This document shows, piece by piece, positions 11,010 to 22,235 of a stretch of 64,000 nt of DNA. The stretch comes from Antilocapra americana (lineage: Eukaryota > Chordata > Mammalia > Artiodactyla > Antilocapridae): positions 620,001 to 684,000 of the forward strand of contig ML664159.1 of the NCBI GenBank assembly GCA_007570785.1. The letters are read 5' to 3'. The position numbers and the translations under genes are program-made. The number at the start of each line of letters is the position of its first letter. The first letter of the stretch is position 1. The notes under the pieces were generated by a model. The model made no database searches. It was not told the origin of the DNA and worked only from the letters and a program-made list of their open reading frames with translations.

Positions 11010-11302
11010 TTAAATATAATTTTATTTATTTAATTTATTTGGCTGATCCAGGCCTTTGTTGCTGCATGTGGTTTTCTCTAGTTACAGTGAGCAGGTGCTC
11101 TTCTTCCTTGCAGTGTGTGGGCTTCTCACTGTGGTGGCTTCTCTTGTTGCAGAGCATGGGCTTTGGGCATGCAGGCTTCAGTAGTTATGGCGCATGGGCT
11201 CAGTTATTCCATAGTATGTAGAATCTTCCTGGACCAGAGATCGAACCTGTGTCCCCTGCATTGGCAGGCAGATTCTTATCCACTATACCACCAAGGAAGT
11301 CC
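11010..11302 (-). mobile_element. CHR-type artiodactyl SINE, antisense
   Basis: Starts with a T-rich 'attttatttatttaatttat' (antisense tail). It continues 'ctttgttgctgcatgtggtt', 'cttcagtagttatggcgcat' and 'ccctgcattggcaggcagat', and ends with 'ccaaggaagtcct', the reverse complement of the tRNA-Glu-derived head. Two other copies lie at 12.3 and 61.4 kb. Confidence 0.85.
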
Positions 11303-11464
11303 TTTAGTATATTCTTATTTAACTCCTCATATAATATCATGGACCTCTGTTCTAAAACCTTTATAAATCGTCTGTATCATATCATTTCACCCTTTATGTT
11401 TTCATTCTTAGCAAATGATTAAACTTCCTACCCCCACCTCAAAAAAAAGGCGGTCACCTGGTAT

Positions 11465-12335
11465 GAAACTGCTTAATTTTTCCTCATTACCTGTGACCTC
11501 CTGGATTGCTACTTTTTTCTCAGTTACCACCTTGACTGCATCTCTTTGTCTTCTAGGACTTTGCTCAGGTCGATTCCCCATCCTTTTGTCTCCACTCCTG
11601 TTTCAATGTGCTGTTCCTTGGCCAGCCTTCCTGTCAAGCTGAGCCCCCTAATTCTCTCATTCTCTTCTCCTCCAGACCAACTCGAATGTCTAATCTGTAG
11701 TCAACATCTCAGCGTCCTCAAAACGAACACTAGTCAGATTTCCACTCTCACACTGTACCAACAAGACGCTCCCAAAAGTCACCATCAATGACTTCCAATG
11801 GTCGGTTCCAATGATCTCTTTCACTCTTCTCTGGCCTAGTCCCCTCTCTTTTGCTGAAACTCTTGATCTCTCCATTGCTTTTTACATACTCCCGATCCCT
11901 AGCTGCCACAATACCTCTTCTCAATCAACTTCTTTCTTTTTCTCTACCTGTATCTCAAGTATTTTTGTGCTATGGGGTTCTACTCTCAGCTAATTTCTAG
12001 TCTCTTTCTGCATGCTCTCCTTGAGTAATTCTGGCCAATCTTTTGTCTTTAGCTAATATGTACACGTTGTTGGCTGATAACCCAACCTCTTTCCTAAGTG
12101 CTGGGCTTTCATATTCACCTACAGACATTGCAAAAATCTCAAAAATCTGTACACCAGGAGCCAATCACTGCCACCTCTGTGAAATAAAATCCCAAACAAA
12201 CAAAATAAAGTAAAACAAACAAAGAAATGCAACAGAGACGCCTTCCTTCTCTATCTTATTTGTGTCATAATTTTCCCAGTCACCTAATCCCCAAACTGCT
12301 GCATTTCTAGTCAGTGAGATATTCTAACACTTTAA
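11465..12335 (+). mobile_element. possible degraded L2 body, sense (first part)
   Basis: Pyrimidine-rich text with 'ctcctccagaccaactcgaa' and 'ccccaaactgctgcatttct' resembles L2 body sequence. It appears to continue beyond the CHR SINE at 12336-12629. Low confidence and strongly decayed. Confidence 0.35.
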
Positions 12336-12629
12336 TTGTTATTTATTTATTTATATATATATAAAATCATTTATTTACTTATTTAGTATTGGCTGCACTA
12401 GGTCTTTGTTGCTGCACGAGGGTTTTTCTCTAGTTGTGGTGTGTAGGTTTTTCATTGTGGTGGTTTCTCTTGTGGAGCATGGCCTGCCTCTAGGCATGAG
12501 GGCTTCAGTAGTTGTGGCATGCAGGCTTAGATGCCTTATGGCATGTGAGATCTTCCCAGAGCTGGGATCATAATCAAGTCCCTTCATTGGCAGGCAGATT
12601 CTTAACTACTGGACCACCAGGAAAGCCCC
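12336..12629 (-). mobile_element. CHR-type artiodactyl SINE, antisense
   Basis: T/A-rich antisense tail (12336-12390), 'ggtctttgttgctgcacgag', 'gcttcagtagttgtggcatg' and 'ttcattggcaggcagattct', ending 'ccaccaggaaagcccc'. The copy is diverged. Confidence 0.85.
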
Positions 12630-13120
12630 ATTAATGATCGTTTAAATCCGTCTCTTTCTCTGTACTCTAATACCTGAGCTAAGGGAACTCATCTTCTCCC
12701 ACACAAATTATTAAGATCTCTCTTTACAGTGCCACCAGGATGATTTAAAAAATAGAAAGACAAATTTTACTGTATTATGTTTTTGTTTGGAAATTGTCAG
12801 CGGCTGTCTGTTGCTTTCTAAGCTTCATCATACTCTTTGCAGCAGCACTGACCCTTCCTTTCTCATGTATTCTACCTGTCCTTTGTAAGCTTCTTGCTGG
12901 TAGAGCCTTCAGCCCCTCCCACCTCATACTGTAATCATCCCCAGGACCCTCTCCTGGTTCTACAATACACTGACCTCTCGGGCAGCCCTCTCTGCTACTG
13001 CTTCTTAGCTCTAGATTTCCTACTTACTCTTTAAGATTCAGACCAAGTGTCATTTCTTCTGTGAAGTTTCCCCCGCCTCAAAGTTATTCTCCTTCTATTT
13101 CTGCCTATATTATGGAGTTG
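12630..13120 (+). mobile_element. possible degraded L2 body, sense (second part)
   Basis: 'tctttaagattcagaccaag' followed by 'tgtcatttcttctgtgaagt' matches the L2 'feature-like' block near the 3' body. The preceding 'catactctttgcagcagcac' region fits the same orientation. Confidence 0.4.
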
Positions 13121-13585
13121 GTCACTTCCTAATTTGGGTTCATGCCAACAGGATAATAGAATTCATTACATTGTTTTGTAATTATTTTACGTTAAATTTC
13201 ACTTGTGAGAATACGTGTGTTTTCCTTGCATCAATTAAACCACAGATAATGAGAAACTCCACTTTGATTACTAACCACAATTCCAGTCTCTTTCCAAAAA
13301 GTAACCTTGCTTATTGTTCCAATATGTAAGTGTGTAGATAATTGATATATAATTTGCATACATACATAAAAAATACAGAGTTAATTTTAAAAGCTTTCTT
13401 GAAATTTAATTGATTTAAGATAACTTACACATATTTAAAGTATTTGATTAATTTTGACATCTGTGTATATCTGTAAAACTGTCCAAGTTTCCTAGTGTCA
13501 CTTTCTAATTGCTCTGTCCTAACATTTTCTGACCCCCAGTAGCCAGTCAACCACTATGTTGTTTTCTGTTATTGAGTGCATTCAC
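13121..13585. other. unassigned AT-rich DNA
   Basis: No recognised element. Confidence 0.4.
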
Positions 13586-13800
13586 ACTAAGTTGCTTCAG
13601 TCGTGTTGGACTCTTTGTGACCTATGGACTGTAGCCAGACAGGCTGCTTTGTCCATGGGATTCTCCAGGCCAGACTACTATAGTGGGTTGCCATACCCTC
13701 CTCCAGGGGATCTTCCTGACCCAGGGGTCAAACCCATGTCTCTTATGTCTCCTACATTGGCAGGCAGGTTCTTCACTACTAGTGCTACCTGGGAATCCCC
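13586..13800 (-). mobile_element. Bov-tA SINE, antisense
   Basis: 'aagttgcttcagtcgtgttg', 'gtccatgggattctccaggc' and 'acattggcaggcaggttctt', ending 'tacctgggaatcccc', the reverse complement of the Bov-tA head. Confidence 0.9.
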
Positions 13801-13809
13801 TTTCTGTCA

Positions 13810-14165
13810 TTATGTTTACATTTTCTAAAATTGTATATGACTGAATTATACAATATGTAGTATTTTCTCTTCTAGCTACTTTAACTCAGCAAAATTATTT
13901 TGAGATTCATCCATATTGTATCCTTTTTCATTGCTGAGTAATATTCCATCATATAGATGTTTATCTATTAACATGTTAATGGGCATTGGATTACTTTTGG
14001 CTTCAGCTATTACAAACAAAGCTTCTGTGAATATTTGTGTTCAAGTGTGTAGGAGCCATGTTTTATTTCTCCTGGATAAATATTAAGGACTAGAATGGCT
14101 GGATCATGTGGGCATACCAGTCGTTTTAAGTATATTTTACATATAATCTTCAGACTTTTTAGTGT
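13810..14165 (-). mobile_element. old L1 fragment, antisense
   Basis: 'ttgctgagtaatattccatc', 'gttaatgggcattggattac' and 'gactagaatggctggatcat' follow L1 ORF2 C-terminal/3' text in reverse complement. Many substitutions and gaps mark it as old. Confidence 0.7.
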
Positions 14166-14170
14166 TCAGT

Positions 14171-14870
14171 GAAAGGAATATGTAAATTACAGGTACTACA
14201 TTTTTCTGAGTGTGGAAGTTGAGCCCTAAGTTCAGTTTATGTATCTGTGGTATTATAAAGATGCTTGGTCTCTGTCTATGGTTCTTGGCACAGACATTCT
14301 AAAACCTTGAATTTCTTGAGTAAATAGGAGTGGAGGAAGTGCCTTCTGTGCTGAAGAGATGACTACTGATGAGACCATAAGTAATTTCCAGATGGGAGCT
14401 GGTTGCCAGAAAATCCAAGACGTAATTAGAAGCCTGGAACTTTCAGTCTCATCCTTCTCCCCACTATCTGGAGAGGGAAAAGAGAGAAGATTGCTAGTGA
14501 TCGATCATGCCTACGTGACAAATCCTCCATAGATAACCCTAAAAGGTGTGATTCAGAGGGTCCCTGGGCTGGTGAATCCTTTGAGAAGCTGGAAGCATGG
14601 TCACTTAAAGAGGATAGGACAATTCAGTGCCCTCCCTCCACACCTTGCCATGTACATCTCTTCCATGTGGCTGCTCCTGACTTGTATGCTTTATAACAAA
14701 CCAATAGAGGTAAAGTGTTTCCCCGAGTTCTGTGAGTCATTCTAGTGAATTATTCAACTGAAGTGGAACTTCTGTAGTCAGCTGGGAAGAAATATGAGTA
14801 GCTGAGTACTTCATTTGTGGCTGGCATCTGAGCTGGGAGCAGACCTGTGAAACTAAAAACTTAATGTAAA
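14171..14870. other. unassigned DNA
   Basis: No recognised element. A 65-codon open frame at 14548-14745 has no identifiable domain. Confidence 0.4.
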
Positions 14871-15081
14871 GAAAGTGTTAGTTGCTCAGCTGTGTCTGAC
14901 TCTTTGCAACCCCATGAACTGTAGCCCACCAGGCTTCTTAGTCCATGGAATTCTCTAAGCGAGAATACTGGAGTGGATAGCCATTCTATTCTTCAGGGGA
15001 TCCTCCTCACCCAGGGATTGAACCAGGGTCTCCTGCATTGCAGGCAGATTTCCTTACTGTCTGAGCCACCAGAAAAGCCCC
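14871..15081 (-). mobile_element. Bov-tA SINE, antisense
   Basis: 'gttgctcagctgtgtctgac', 'gcgagaatactggagtggat' and 'aggcagatttccttactgtc', ending 'ccaccagaaaagcccc'. It lies head to head with the sense Bov-tA at 15125-15320. Confidence 0.9.
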
Positions 15082-15124
15082 TAATATATGGGATCTGATT
15101 TAACTCCAGGTAGTTAGTCTTATA

Positions 15125-15320
15125 GAGTGGCTCATTGGTAAAGAATCCACCTGTAATGCAGGAGATGTGGATCAATCCCTGGGTTGAAGAGATCCCCTGG
15201 AGAAAGAAATGGCAACCTACTCCAGTGTTCTTGCCTGGGAAATCCCAAAGACAAAAGAGCCTGGCAGGCTACAGTCTATGGGGTTGCAAAAGAATCGGAC
15301 TTAACGATCAAACAACAACA
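15125..15320 (+). mobile_element. Bov-tA SINE, sense
   Basis: 'gtggctcattggtaaagaat', 'ttgcctgggaaatcccaaag' and 'ggttgcaaaagaatcggact', with an 'aaacaacaaca' tail. The first bases of the head are lost. Confidence 0.85.
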
Positions 15321-15327
15321 TTAGTCT

Positions 15328-15737
15328 TATGTGGATTATTACTCAGCCACAGAAAGAAAAGAAACTGGATCATTTGTAGAGTCATAGATGAACCTAGAGT
15401 CTGTTGTACAGAGGGAAGTATGTCAGAAAGAGAAAAACAAATATCATAATTAATGCACATACATGGAATCTAGAAAAATGATACTGAGGAACCTATTTGC
15501 AGGGGAGGAATAGAGATGCAGGTGTAGAGAATGGACATGTGAACATGGGGTTGGGGGGTGGGGTTAATTGGAGATAGGAATTGACATATAATATACATAC
15601 TACCATGTGTAAAATAGTAACTAGTGGTAACCTGCTATGAAGCACAGGGTGCTCAGTTCAGTGTTCTGTGATTACCTAGAAGGGTGGGATAGGGGGTAGG
15701 GATGGGAGGGAGGTCCAAGAGTGAGGGGATATATGTA
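15328..15737 (+). mobile_element. old ruminant L1 3' region, sense (first part)
   Basis: 'attactcagccacagaaaga' and 'catacatggaatctagaaaa', then the 3'UTR text 'gaagcacagggtgctcagtt'. It is interrupted by BovB after 'gggatatatgta' and resumes at 16460. Confidence 0.75.
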
Positions 15738-16459
15738 TTTGTTGTTGTTCAGTTTCTTTGCCATCCATGGACTGCAGCACACCAGGTTTCCCTGCCCTCC
15801 ATCACATCCTGGAGCTTGCTTAAACCATGTCCATTGAGTCGGTGATGCCATCCAACCATCTCATCCTTTGTCATCCCCTTCTTGTCCTACCTTCAGTCTT
15901 TCCCAGCATTAGGGTCTTTTCTAATTCTAATGAGTCAGCTCTTCACATCAGGTGGCCAAAGTATTGGAATTTCAACTTCAGCATCAGTCCTTCCTATGAA
16001 TATTCAAGATTGATTTCCTTTAGGATTGACTGGTTTGATCTCCTTGTAGTCCAAGAGACTGTCAAGAGTCTTCTCCAAAACTACAGCTCAAAAGCATCAA
16101 TTCTTCAGCGTTCAGTCTTCTTTATGGTCCAGCTCTCACATCCATACATGACTACTGGAGAAACCATAGCTTTGACTAGACAGACCTTTGTCGGCAAAGT
16201 AATGTCTCTGCTTTTTAATATGCTGTCTAGCTTTGTCATAGCTTTTTTTCCAAGGAGTAAACATCTTTTAATTTCATGGCTGCAGTCACCATCTGCAGTG
16301 ATTTTGGAGCCCAAGAAAATAGTCTCTCACTGTTTCCACACTTTCCCCATCTGTTTGCCATGAAGTGATGGGACCGGATGCCATGATCTTAGTTTTTTGA
16401 TTGTTGAGTTTTAAAGCAACTTTTTCACTCTCCTCTTTCATCTCATTAAGAAGCTCTTT
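15738..16459 (-). mobile_element. BovB LINE 3' portion, antisense
   Basis: About 0.72 kb from the BovB 3' end ('ttgttgttgttcagtttctt') back to text encoding the region downstream of YADD. The minus strand still reads peptide pieces such as 'GSKITADGDCSHEIKR' and 'YGCESWTIKK' near 16105-16314. It is inserted into an L1 3'UTR, and 5'-truncated. Confidence 0.9.
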
Positions 16460-16555
16460 TATACATATAGTTAATTTTCTTCATTGTACAACAGAAACTA
16501 ACACAACATTATAAAGCAACTATACCCCAGTTATAAAAGAACGGAATTAAATTGT
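16460..16555 (+). mobile_element. old ruminant L1 3' end, sense (continuation)
   Basis: 'acaacagaaactaacacaac' and 'aaagcaactataccccagtt' are the L1 3' terminal text that normally follows directly after the 15737 breakpoint. Confidence 0.75.
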
Positions 16556-17300
16556 TGGATACCAGTTGGTATTAGACAATCAGTGAATTGATTGGTATTA
16601 GGAGGAAAGCACCCGCAACATCTCTTTATTTCTGTGAGATTGTCCAAATATCTACTGAAAGCTCTGATTCTGAGCTGAAGTTCCTCTTCTTGGTTTCTTA
16701 GTCCCTTGTTTATGCCTAGAATTGGCAAATGCATTAAGAGAAAAAGTAGCTCACTGAATGTCAGTTCATTTCTCTGGAGATGCCCTTTTCTTTCTGATCT
16801 GAGCCTCCTTCATACTGGTTCTTGTCTCACTTTCCTTTTTCCCAACAGATGTGGATTTTTTGTTGTTTGTTTTACGTCTAGATATATAGCACAAATATTA
16901 GTCTGCTTCAACTTATTCCATCAGAGCCAAAAGTAGAAAACATTATAGCAAAGTGTCATCTTGTTTTATTAAATAAAAATACTTACTAATCTGATTATTT
17001 TTACATAGAAGAACTCTACCAGATGCTACCTACCAATCAGCAATTTCTTAAGTAGACCCAATTCTGCCTTTATAGAACTTCAGCTAGGAGCAGCAGATGT
17101 TAATGACATGGATAAGTACAAAGTTATAAGCTATAATATACGATAAAACAATATAATAGCTAAAATGATGAATTTTTTCTATAAGTAGGCCTCTGCTTAA
17201 ATGTCATGTTATAGGTGTGGCCTTCTTTGCCCATCTTACCGCTAGCATATCTTAGCCTCCTTACTGTGTGCCCCACCCCCATCATTTGATAAATCTCTCT
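16556..17300. other. unassigned DNA
   Basis: No firm element. 'cctctgcttaaatgtcatgt' near 17189 is weakly L2-like. Confidence 0.35.
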
Positions 17301-17301
17301 A

Positions 17302-17878
17302 TTTTTTAAATTGAATTAAGTATAGTTGATTTTTTTTTTTATTTTTAATTTTTTGGCCTACTCTATCCCCTCCATTCCTCCAGTGCCCCAGTGGGTTGAA
17401 GTATAGTTGATTTACAATGTGGTGTTAGTTTCAGGTGTACAGCCCAGTGATTCATATATATATCAATATGCATATATATATACACACATATATATGTATA
17501 TGCACATATATATCTTTTTCAGTTTAATATATATATTTTTATATTCCTTTTCAGAGTCTTTTTCCTTATAGGTTAATACAAAATTCTGAATATAGTTGTG
17601 GTATGCAGGAGGCCCTTGTTAGTTATTTATTTTAGATATTTTAGTGTGTATACATTAACTCCATCTGATTGACTAATTTATCTCCCCTTTGCCCCTTTGG
17701 TAACCATAAACTTGTTTTTAATGTCTGTGGGTCTAGTACTATATTATAAATAAGTTCAATTGTATCTATTTTTTTTCAGATTATACATATAAGCAAAATC
17801 ATGATATTTGTCTTTGTCTGGTTACTTCACCTTAGTATGATAATCTCTTGATCCATCCATGTTGCTGCAAATGGCATT
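17302..17878 (-). mobile_element. old L1 3' region, antisense (first part)
   Basis: 'aagtatagttgatttacaat' and 'gttagtttcaggtgtacagc' are the reverse complement of an old ruminant L1 3'UTR, followed by antisense 3'UTR/ORF2 text to 17878. It is split by a 68-bp insertion (17331-17398) and then by BovB (17879-19594), and it contains a TA-rich microsatellite (about 17452-17530). Confidence 0.75.
17331..17398 (-). mobile_element. 68-bp micro-insertion with 13-bp target duplication
   Basis: The 13-mer 'aagtatagttgat' occurs at 17318-17330 and again at 17399-17411, flanking a T-rich run and about 45 bases of non-L1 sequence ('ggcctactctatcccctcca' and onward). Read on the minus strand it is a short transcript end with an A-rich tail, as expected for a severely 5'-truncated retrotransposed RNA. 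Source RNA not recognised. Confidence 0.6.
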
Positions 17879-19594
17879 GTTGTTGTTTAGTGGCCCAGTC
17901 ATGTCCTACTCTTTGCACCCCCGTGGATTGCAACACACCAGGCCTCGCTGTCCCTCCCCATCTCCTGGAATTTGCCCAAGTTCATATTCTTTGAATTGGT
18001 GATACTGTCCAGCCATCTCATCCTTTGATGTCCTCTTCTCCTTCTGCCCTCAGTCTTTCCCAGCATCAAGGACTTTGCCAGTGAGTCGTCTATTTGCATC
18101 AGATGACCAAAATATTAGAGCTCAGCTTCAGCATCAGTCCATCCAGTGAATATTCAGGGTTGATCTTCCTTCAGATTGACTAGTTTGATCTCCTTGTTGT
18201 CCAAGGGACTTTCAAGAGTTCTCTAGCACCACAGTTTGAAGGCATCAATTCTTTGGCATTCTGCCTTCTTTATGGTCCAGCTCTCACAACTCTATGTGAC
18301 CACCAGGAAGACCATAGCCTTGACTATATGGACTTTTATCAGCAGAGTTATGTTTCTGCTTTTCAACAGACTGTCTAAGCTTATCATAGCTTTCCTGCCA
18401 AGAAGCAATTGTCTTCTGATTTCATGACTGCAGTCACTGTCTGCAGTGATTTTGGAGCCCAAGAAAGAAATCTGTCACTACTTCCCCCTTTTCCCCTTCT
18501 ATTTGGCATGTAGTAACGGGGCTGGATGCCATTTGATCTTAAGTTTGTTGGTTTTTTTTTTTGTTTGTTTATATTTAGTCTTAAGCTAGCTCTTTCACTC
18601 TCCTCCTTAACCCTCATCAAGAGGCTCTTTAGTTCCTCTTCACTTTCTGCCGTTAAGAGTGTCATCCACCTATCTGAGGTTGTTGATATTTCTCCTGCCT
18701 ATCTTGATTCTGGCTTGTAACTCATCCAGCCCAGCATTTCTCATGATGTGTTCAGTGTATAGGTTAGACAAACAGGGTGACAGCAGAAAGCAGTCATACT
18801 CCTTTCTCGATCTTGAACCAATCAGTTGTTCCATACACGGTTCTAGCTGTTGTTTCTTGACACACATACAGGTTTCTTAGGATACAAGTAGATGGTCTGG
18901 TATTCCCATCTCTGTGAGTGCTTTCCATTGTTTCTCATGATCCACACAGTCAAAGACTTTAGCATTGTTGATGAAACAGAGACAGATTTTTTTTTTTAAA
19001 TTCCTTAGCTTTCTTTATAATTCAGCAAATGCCAGCAATTTGATCTCTAGTTTCTCTTCCTTATCTAAACCCAGCTTGGACATCTGGAAGTTCTTGGTTT
19101 GCATATGCTGAAGCATAGTATATTTAAGCACGACCTTCCTAGCATAGGAGATGAGTGTGATTGTCTGATGATTAGCACATTCTTTAGTATTGCCCTTCTT
19201 TGGAATTGGGATGAGGATTTACCTTTTCTAGTCCTGTGGCCACTGCTGGGTCTCCCAGATTTGCTGACATAATAAGTGCAAAATCTTGATGGCATCATCC
19301 TTTGGGGCTTTGAATAGTTCTGCTGGAATTTCATCAAATGCACTAGCTTTATTAACAGCAGTGCTTCTTAAGGCCCACTTGACTTCACACTCCAGAATGT
19401 TTGGCTTTGGGTGACTAACCACACCATCATAGTAATCCAGTTCATTAAGATCTTTTTTCATACAGTTCTTCCATGTATTCTTTGCATCTCATCTTGATCT
19501 CTTTAGCGTCTATTAGGTCTTTACCATTTTTATTTTATTGTGCCCATGTTTGGGCAGAGTGCTTGCTTGATATTTCCAGTTTTCCTGAAGATAA
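17879..19594 (-). mobile_element. BovB LINE, antisense, 5'-truncated, with target duplication
   Basis: About 1.7 kb from the BovB 3' end ('gttgttgtttagtggcccag') to the middle of the RT. It splits an old L1. The 13-mer 'tgcaaatggcatt' is present at 17866-17878 and 19595-19607, defining the insertion exactly. Full BovB is about 3 kb, so the 5' half is missing. The region at 17899-18099 still reads the 3'-end peptide 'GKTEGRRRRGHQRMRWLDSI'. Confidence 0.95.
18384..19461 (-). pseudogene. BovB reverse-transcriptase remnant
   Basis: Minus-strand pieces of the BovB RT in several frames. 'NILECEVKWALRSTAVNKAS' and 'IPAELFKAPKDDAIK' lie at 19228-19461, and the region 3' of the catalytic site ('LTAESEEELKSLL') lies at 18384-18665. 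Frame changes between pieces and a T-run near 18988 show it is dead. Confidence 0.85.
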
Positions 19595-19607
19595 TGCAAA
19601 TGGCATT

Positions 19608-19802
19608 ATCTCATTCCTTTTTATGGCTGAGTAATATTCCATTGTGTATACATACCACATCTTCTTTATCCATTCATCTGTAGATGGACATTTAGGTTAC
19701 TTCCATGTCTTGGCTATTAAATAGTGTTGCAATAAACATTGGAGTACATGTATCTTTTCAAATTAAATTTTTTTCTGGATATGTGCCCAGGAGTGGGACT
19801 GC
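19608..19802 (-). mobile_element. old L1, antisense (continuation)
   Basis: 'gctgagtaatattccattgt', 'ccattcatctgtagatggac' and 'gcaataaacattggagtaca' continue the L1 interrupted at 17878. Confidence 0.8.
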
Positions 19803-19935
19803 AGTTTCATGTGATTTAGTTGCTAAGTCAAGTCTGACTCTTGTGACCCCATGGTTTGTAGCCAGACAGGCTCCCCTGTCCATGGGATTTTCCAGGCAAG
19901 AATACTAGAATGGGTTGCTATTTCCTTGAAGTTTT
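19803..19935 (-). mobile_element. Bov-tA fragment, antisense
   Basis: 'gatttagttgctaagtcaag', 'gtccatgggattttccaggc' and 'agaatactagaatgggttgc'. Only the BovB-derived half is present. The tRNA-like head is missing. Confidence 0.8.
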
Positions 19936-19994
19936 ATACTGCAACTCTATTCTTTTAAAAAAAAAAAAAAGCTAAAAATCTTTCTATTTATTTT

Positions 19995-20110
19995 TGATCA
20001 TTTGTCTCCCCTAGTAAAATGAGACCTCCCTCAATGGAGAAAAATCTGTTCGTGTATTTTCATCAATGTAACTATAGCTTTCTATGCATGGTAGATGCTT
20101 AGTTTTTTTA
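19995..20110 (+). mobile_element. possible L2 3' end, sense
   Basis: 'ctcccctagtaaaatgagac' followed by 'ctatgcatggtagatgctta' resembles an L2 3' end. Weak. Confidence 0.3.
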
Positions 20111-20164
20111 AAATGTTGAATGTGCTTTCTACTTTGGTAAGAATTTTTTGTGCATTTAATTTTT

Positions 20165-20640
20165 GCTCACCCTTTTGTAATGGGCTGAATGTTGCCAACC
20201 ATTGACATCAAGTTCTAATCCCTGGAACCTGTTAAGTGTTAATTTATAAGGAAAAGGGGTCTTTGAAAATGTCATTAAATTAAGGATTTCAAAATGGGAA
20301 TATTATTCTGGATTATCCCATTGGGCCCTCGAGACAAAGAGAGGTCATTTGTCAAATCTGAGATTACAGAAAAGGAAAAGGAAGTGTGACCATGAAGGTA
20401 GAGTTTGGAGTGATATGGCCACATGTCAAAGAATGCTGGCAGCTACTAGGAGGTGAAAGAGAAAAGGAATGGGTTCTCCCCTAGAGCTTCCAGAGGGAGA
20501 ATGGCCGTGTCAGCACCTCAGGTTTGAACCCATGAAACTGATTTTGGACTTCCAGCCACCAGAATTAGGAGAGAATAAGTTTCTTCTTTACAAATAATCA
20601 AGTTTGGTTATACGATTTCCCAATCCTGAAGCAAATTAGA
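20165..20640 (+). mobile_element. MaLR-type LTR-like element (MLT/MST class), decayed
   Basis: 'aatgggctgaatgttgccaa', 'tctttgaaaatgtcattaaa', 'ggattatcccattgggccct', 'cttccagccaccagaattag' and 'gagaataagtttctt' follow the order of an ancient mammalian MaLR-like LTR. Its last 40 bases appear to fall inside arm 1 of the large inverted repeat. Exact family not assigned. Confidence 0.5.
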
Positions 20641-21360
20641 AACAAAAAACAATTAGGAAGAACTTCTAAGCCAAAGATAGATGAATACACAGAGTAGTGA
20701 AGTGAGATCTTCTGACAATAAAAGAGGAGACCAAACAAAATTCATTCAGTTGTCTTCAGAGTCACTCTACTACAGCAATTATCTAATTGATGTTCTTAAC
20801 TCGGAGGGATAGACATAAGTACGATTATACTATGTATAATATGTATATTTCCTTTTATAAATGCTTCCTTCAGATATGGCTGAAATTAAAGCAGTTTTTA
20901 AAGCTTAACTTTCATTTACTTTAGAATTTCACTTTTGCCGAGCTTAGTTCTCCAGGGAGTATTTACCTATAAAAAAGTATTTTTATATGTAACCACCCTT
21001 TGAGAGCTTTAAAAGCCAAGGACTCCATATGACTCAGTAGACTGTTGAGTTGGGTATTGTTCCAGTAAGTGTTGAATTCCTAAATGAAGGTAATAGATTT
21101 TATACCATCACAAGGCCCTCCATTGCTAGGAAAAGTTGAACTTGTATCATCAGAAGAAATTTTTAGGCTTTTTCCCTACTAAGAATTTAATAAATTATTG
21201 TTAAATATACAAATACACAATTCTACTGAAATTTTCTGTGGCTATAACATTGAGCCACTGAAGGTTAACTATGAAAGATTTTTGGGTAGCTTAGTTTCCT
21301 ACTGCTTAAAATAATTCAGAAGTATATACTAATAACAGTAGTAGCTACAAAAATTGAGTT
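20600..21360 (+). repeat. arm 1 of large inverted repeat
   Basis: About 761 bases that reappear in reverse complement at 23455-24230, at roughly 88-90% identity by eye. Perfectly shared blocks include 'aattagaaacaaaaaacaat', 'gaggagaccaaacaaaattc', 'atgtataatatgtatatttc', 'agattttataccatcacaag' and 'aataaattattgttaaatat'. Small indels separate the arms; for example arm 2 has about 16 extra bases after 'atatgtaacc'. No known element recognised inside the arm. Confidence 0.9.
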
Positions 21361-22235
21361 CTTTTGTCACTTGCAACAGCCCATGTAACTCAAGAGATGC
21401 TTACTCCATTTTCAGCCCCAGGTAATATCATTCAAAACAAATTGTGGTAATACTATGTTTCCTATCTCTACTGGTTTAAGAATTCAGATTTAAGCTAATT
21501 ATTATATAACATTCCTTTAGTGATTGTCAATCGTCCAAGACTGGAACAAGATCTTATTTGTCCAGTCAAACTGAAGAGAACTTTTATTATTTGGTTAAAG
21601 ATAGGCTCTCCATCTTTCCTGATGGATATGAATAAAAAAGCATCGTCTGCCAGAAGCTGTCATCTGACAAAGAAAGAAGTGTGTCAGAGTCAATACACAG
21701 AGAAAGAAAGAGCTCAGTGAATTTCAGAGATATTACGTTGTGGCCTATGTGCACATAAAACAACTACTTCCCCCTACCCTTGGACTTTCTGATAGTGAGA
21801 ACATACCTTTTATTATTGTGTAAACCAGAATCATTCTCATGTAAATAATATAGGTGAAGATGTAAAGACAATATATTTAAACATTTTTTCAAGGTGATTA
21901 GCTATGGAGGACAATATGGAGATAATGAGGGTGGTTGAATGATGAAAGGAAGAACAAAATGTTAGATGAGGCATAGAAAATCATTACTGAGAAAGTTGTG
22001 AGCTGATGAGATGAGTGATATCCAAATTACGTGGGAATAGGAAAGATGATTCCTCACTTATAGCAAATGAGTAAAAGAATAGACGGAGATGCAGGAGGCT
22101 AGACATATTTATTAGAGAAATCTCTATTAAATAGCTTCTATTTTCTCAGTGAAGTTAGATAGCATGTCTGCTGGAAGATTGAGCTGGCATGGAATAGTGG
22201 TTTTTAGGAGCTGAAGAAGTCATGAAACAGTAATT
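21361..22235. other. unassigned spacer DNA (part 1)
   Basis: Lies between the inverted arms. A 66-codon open frame (21520-21720) has no identifiable domain. No repeat recognised. Confidence 0.4.
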
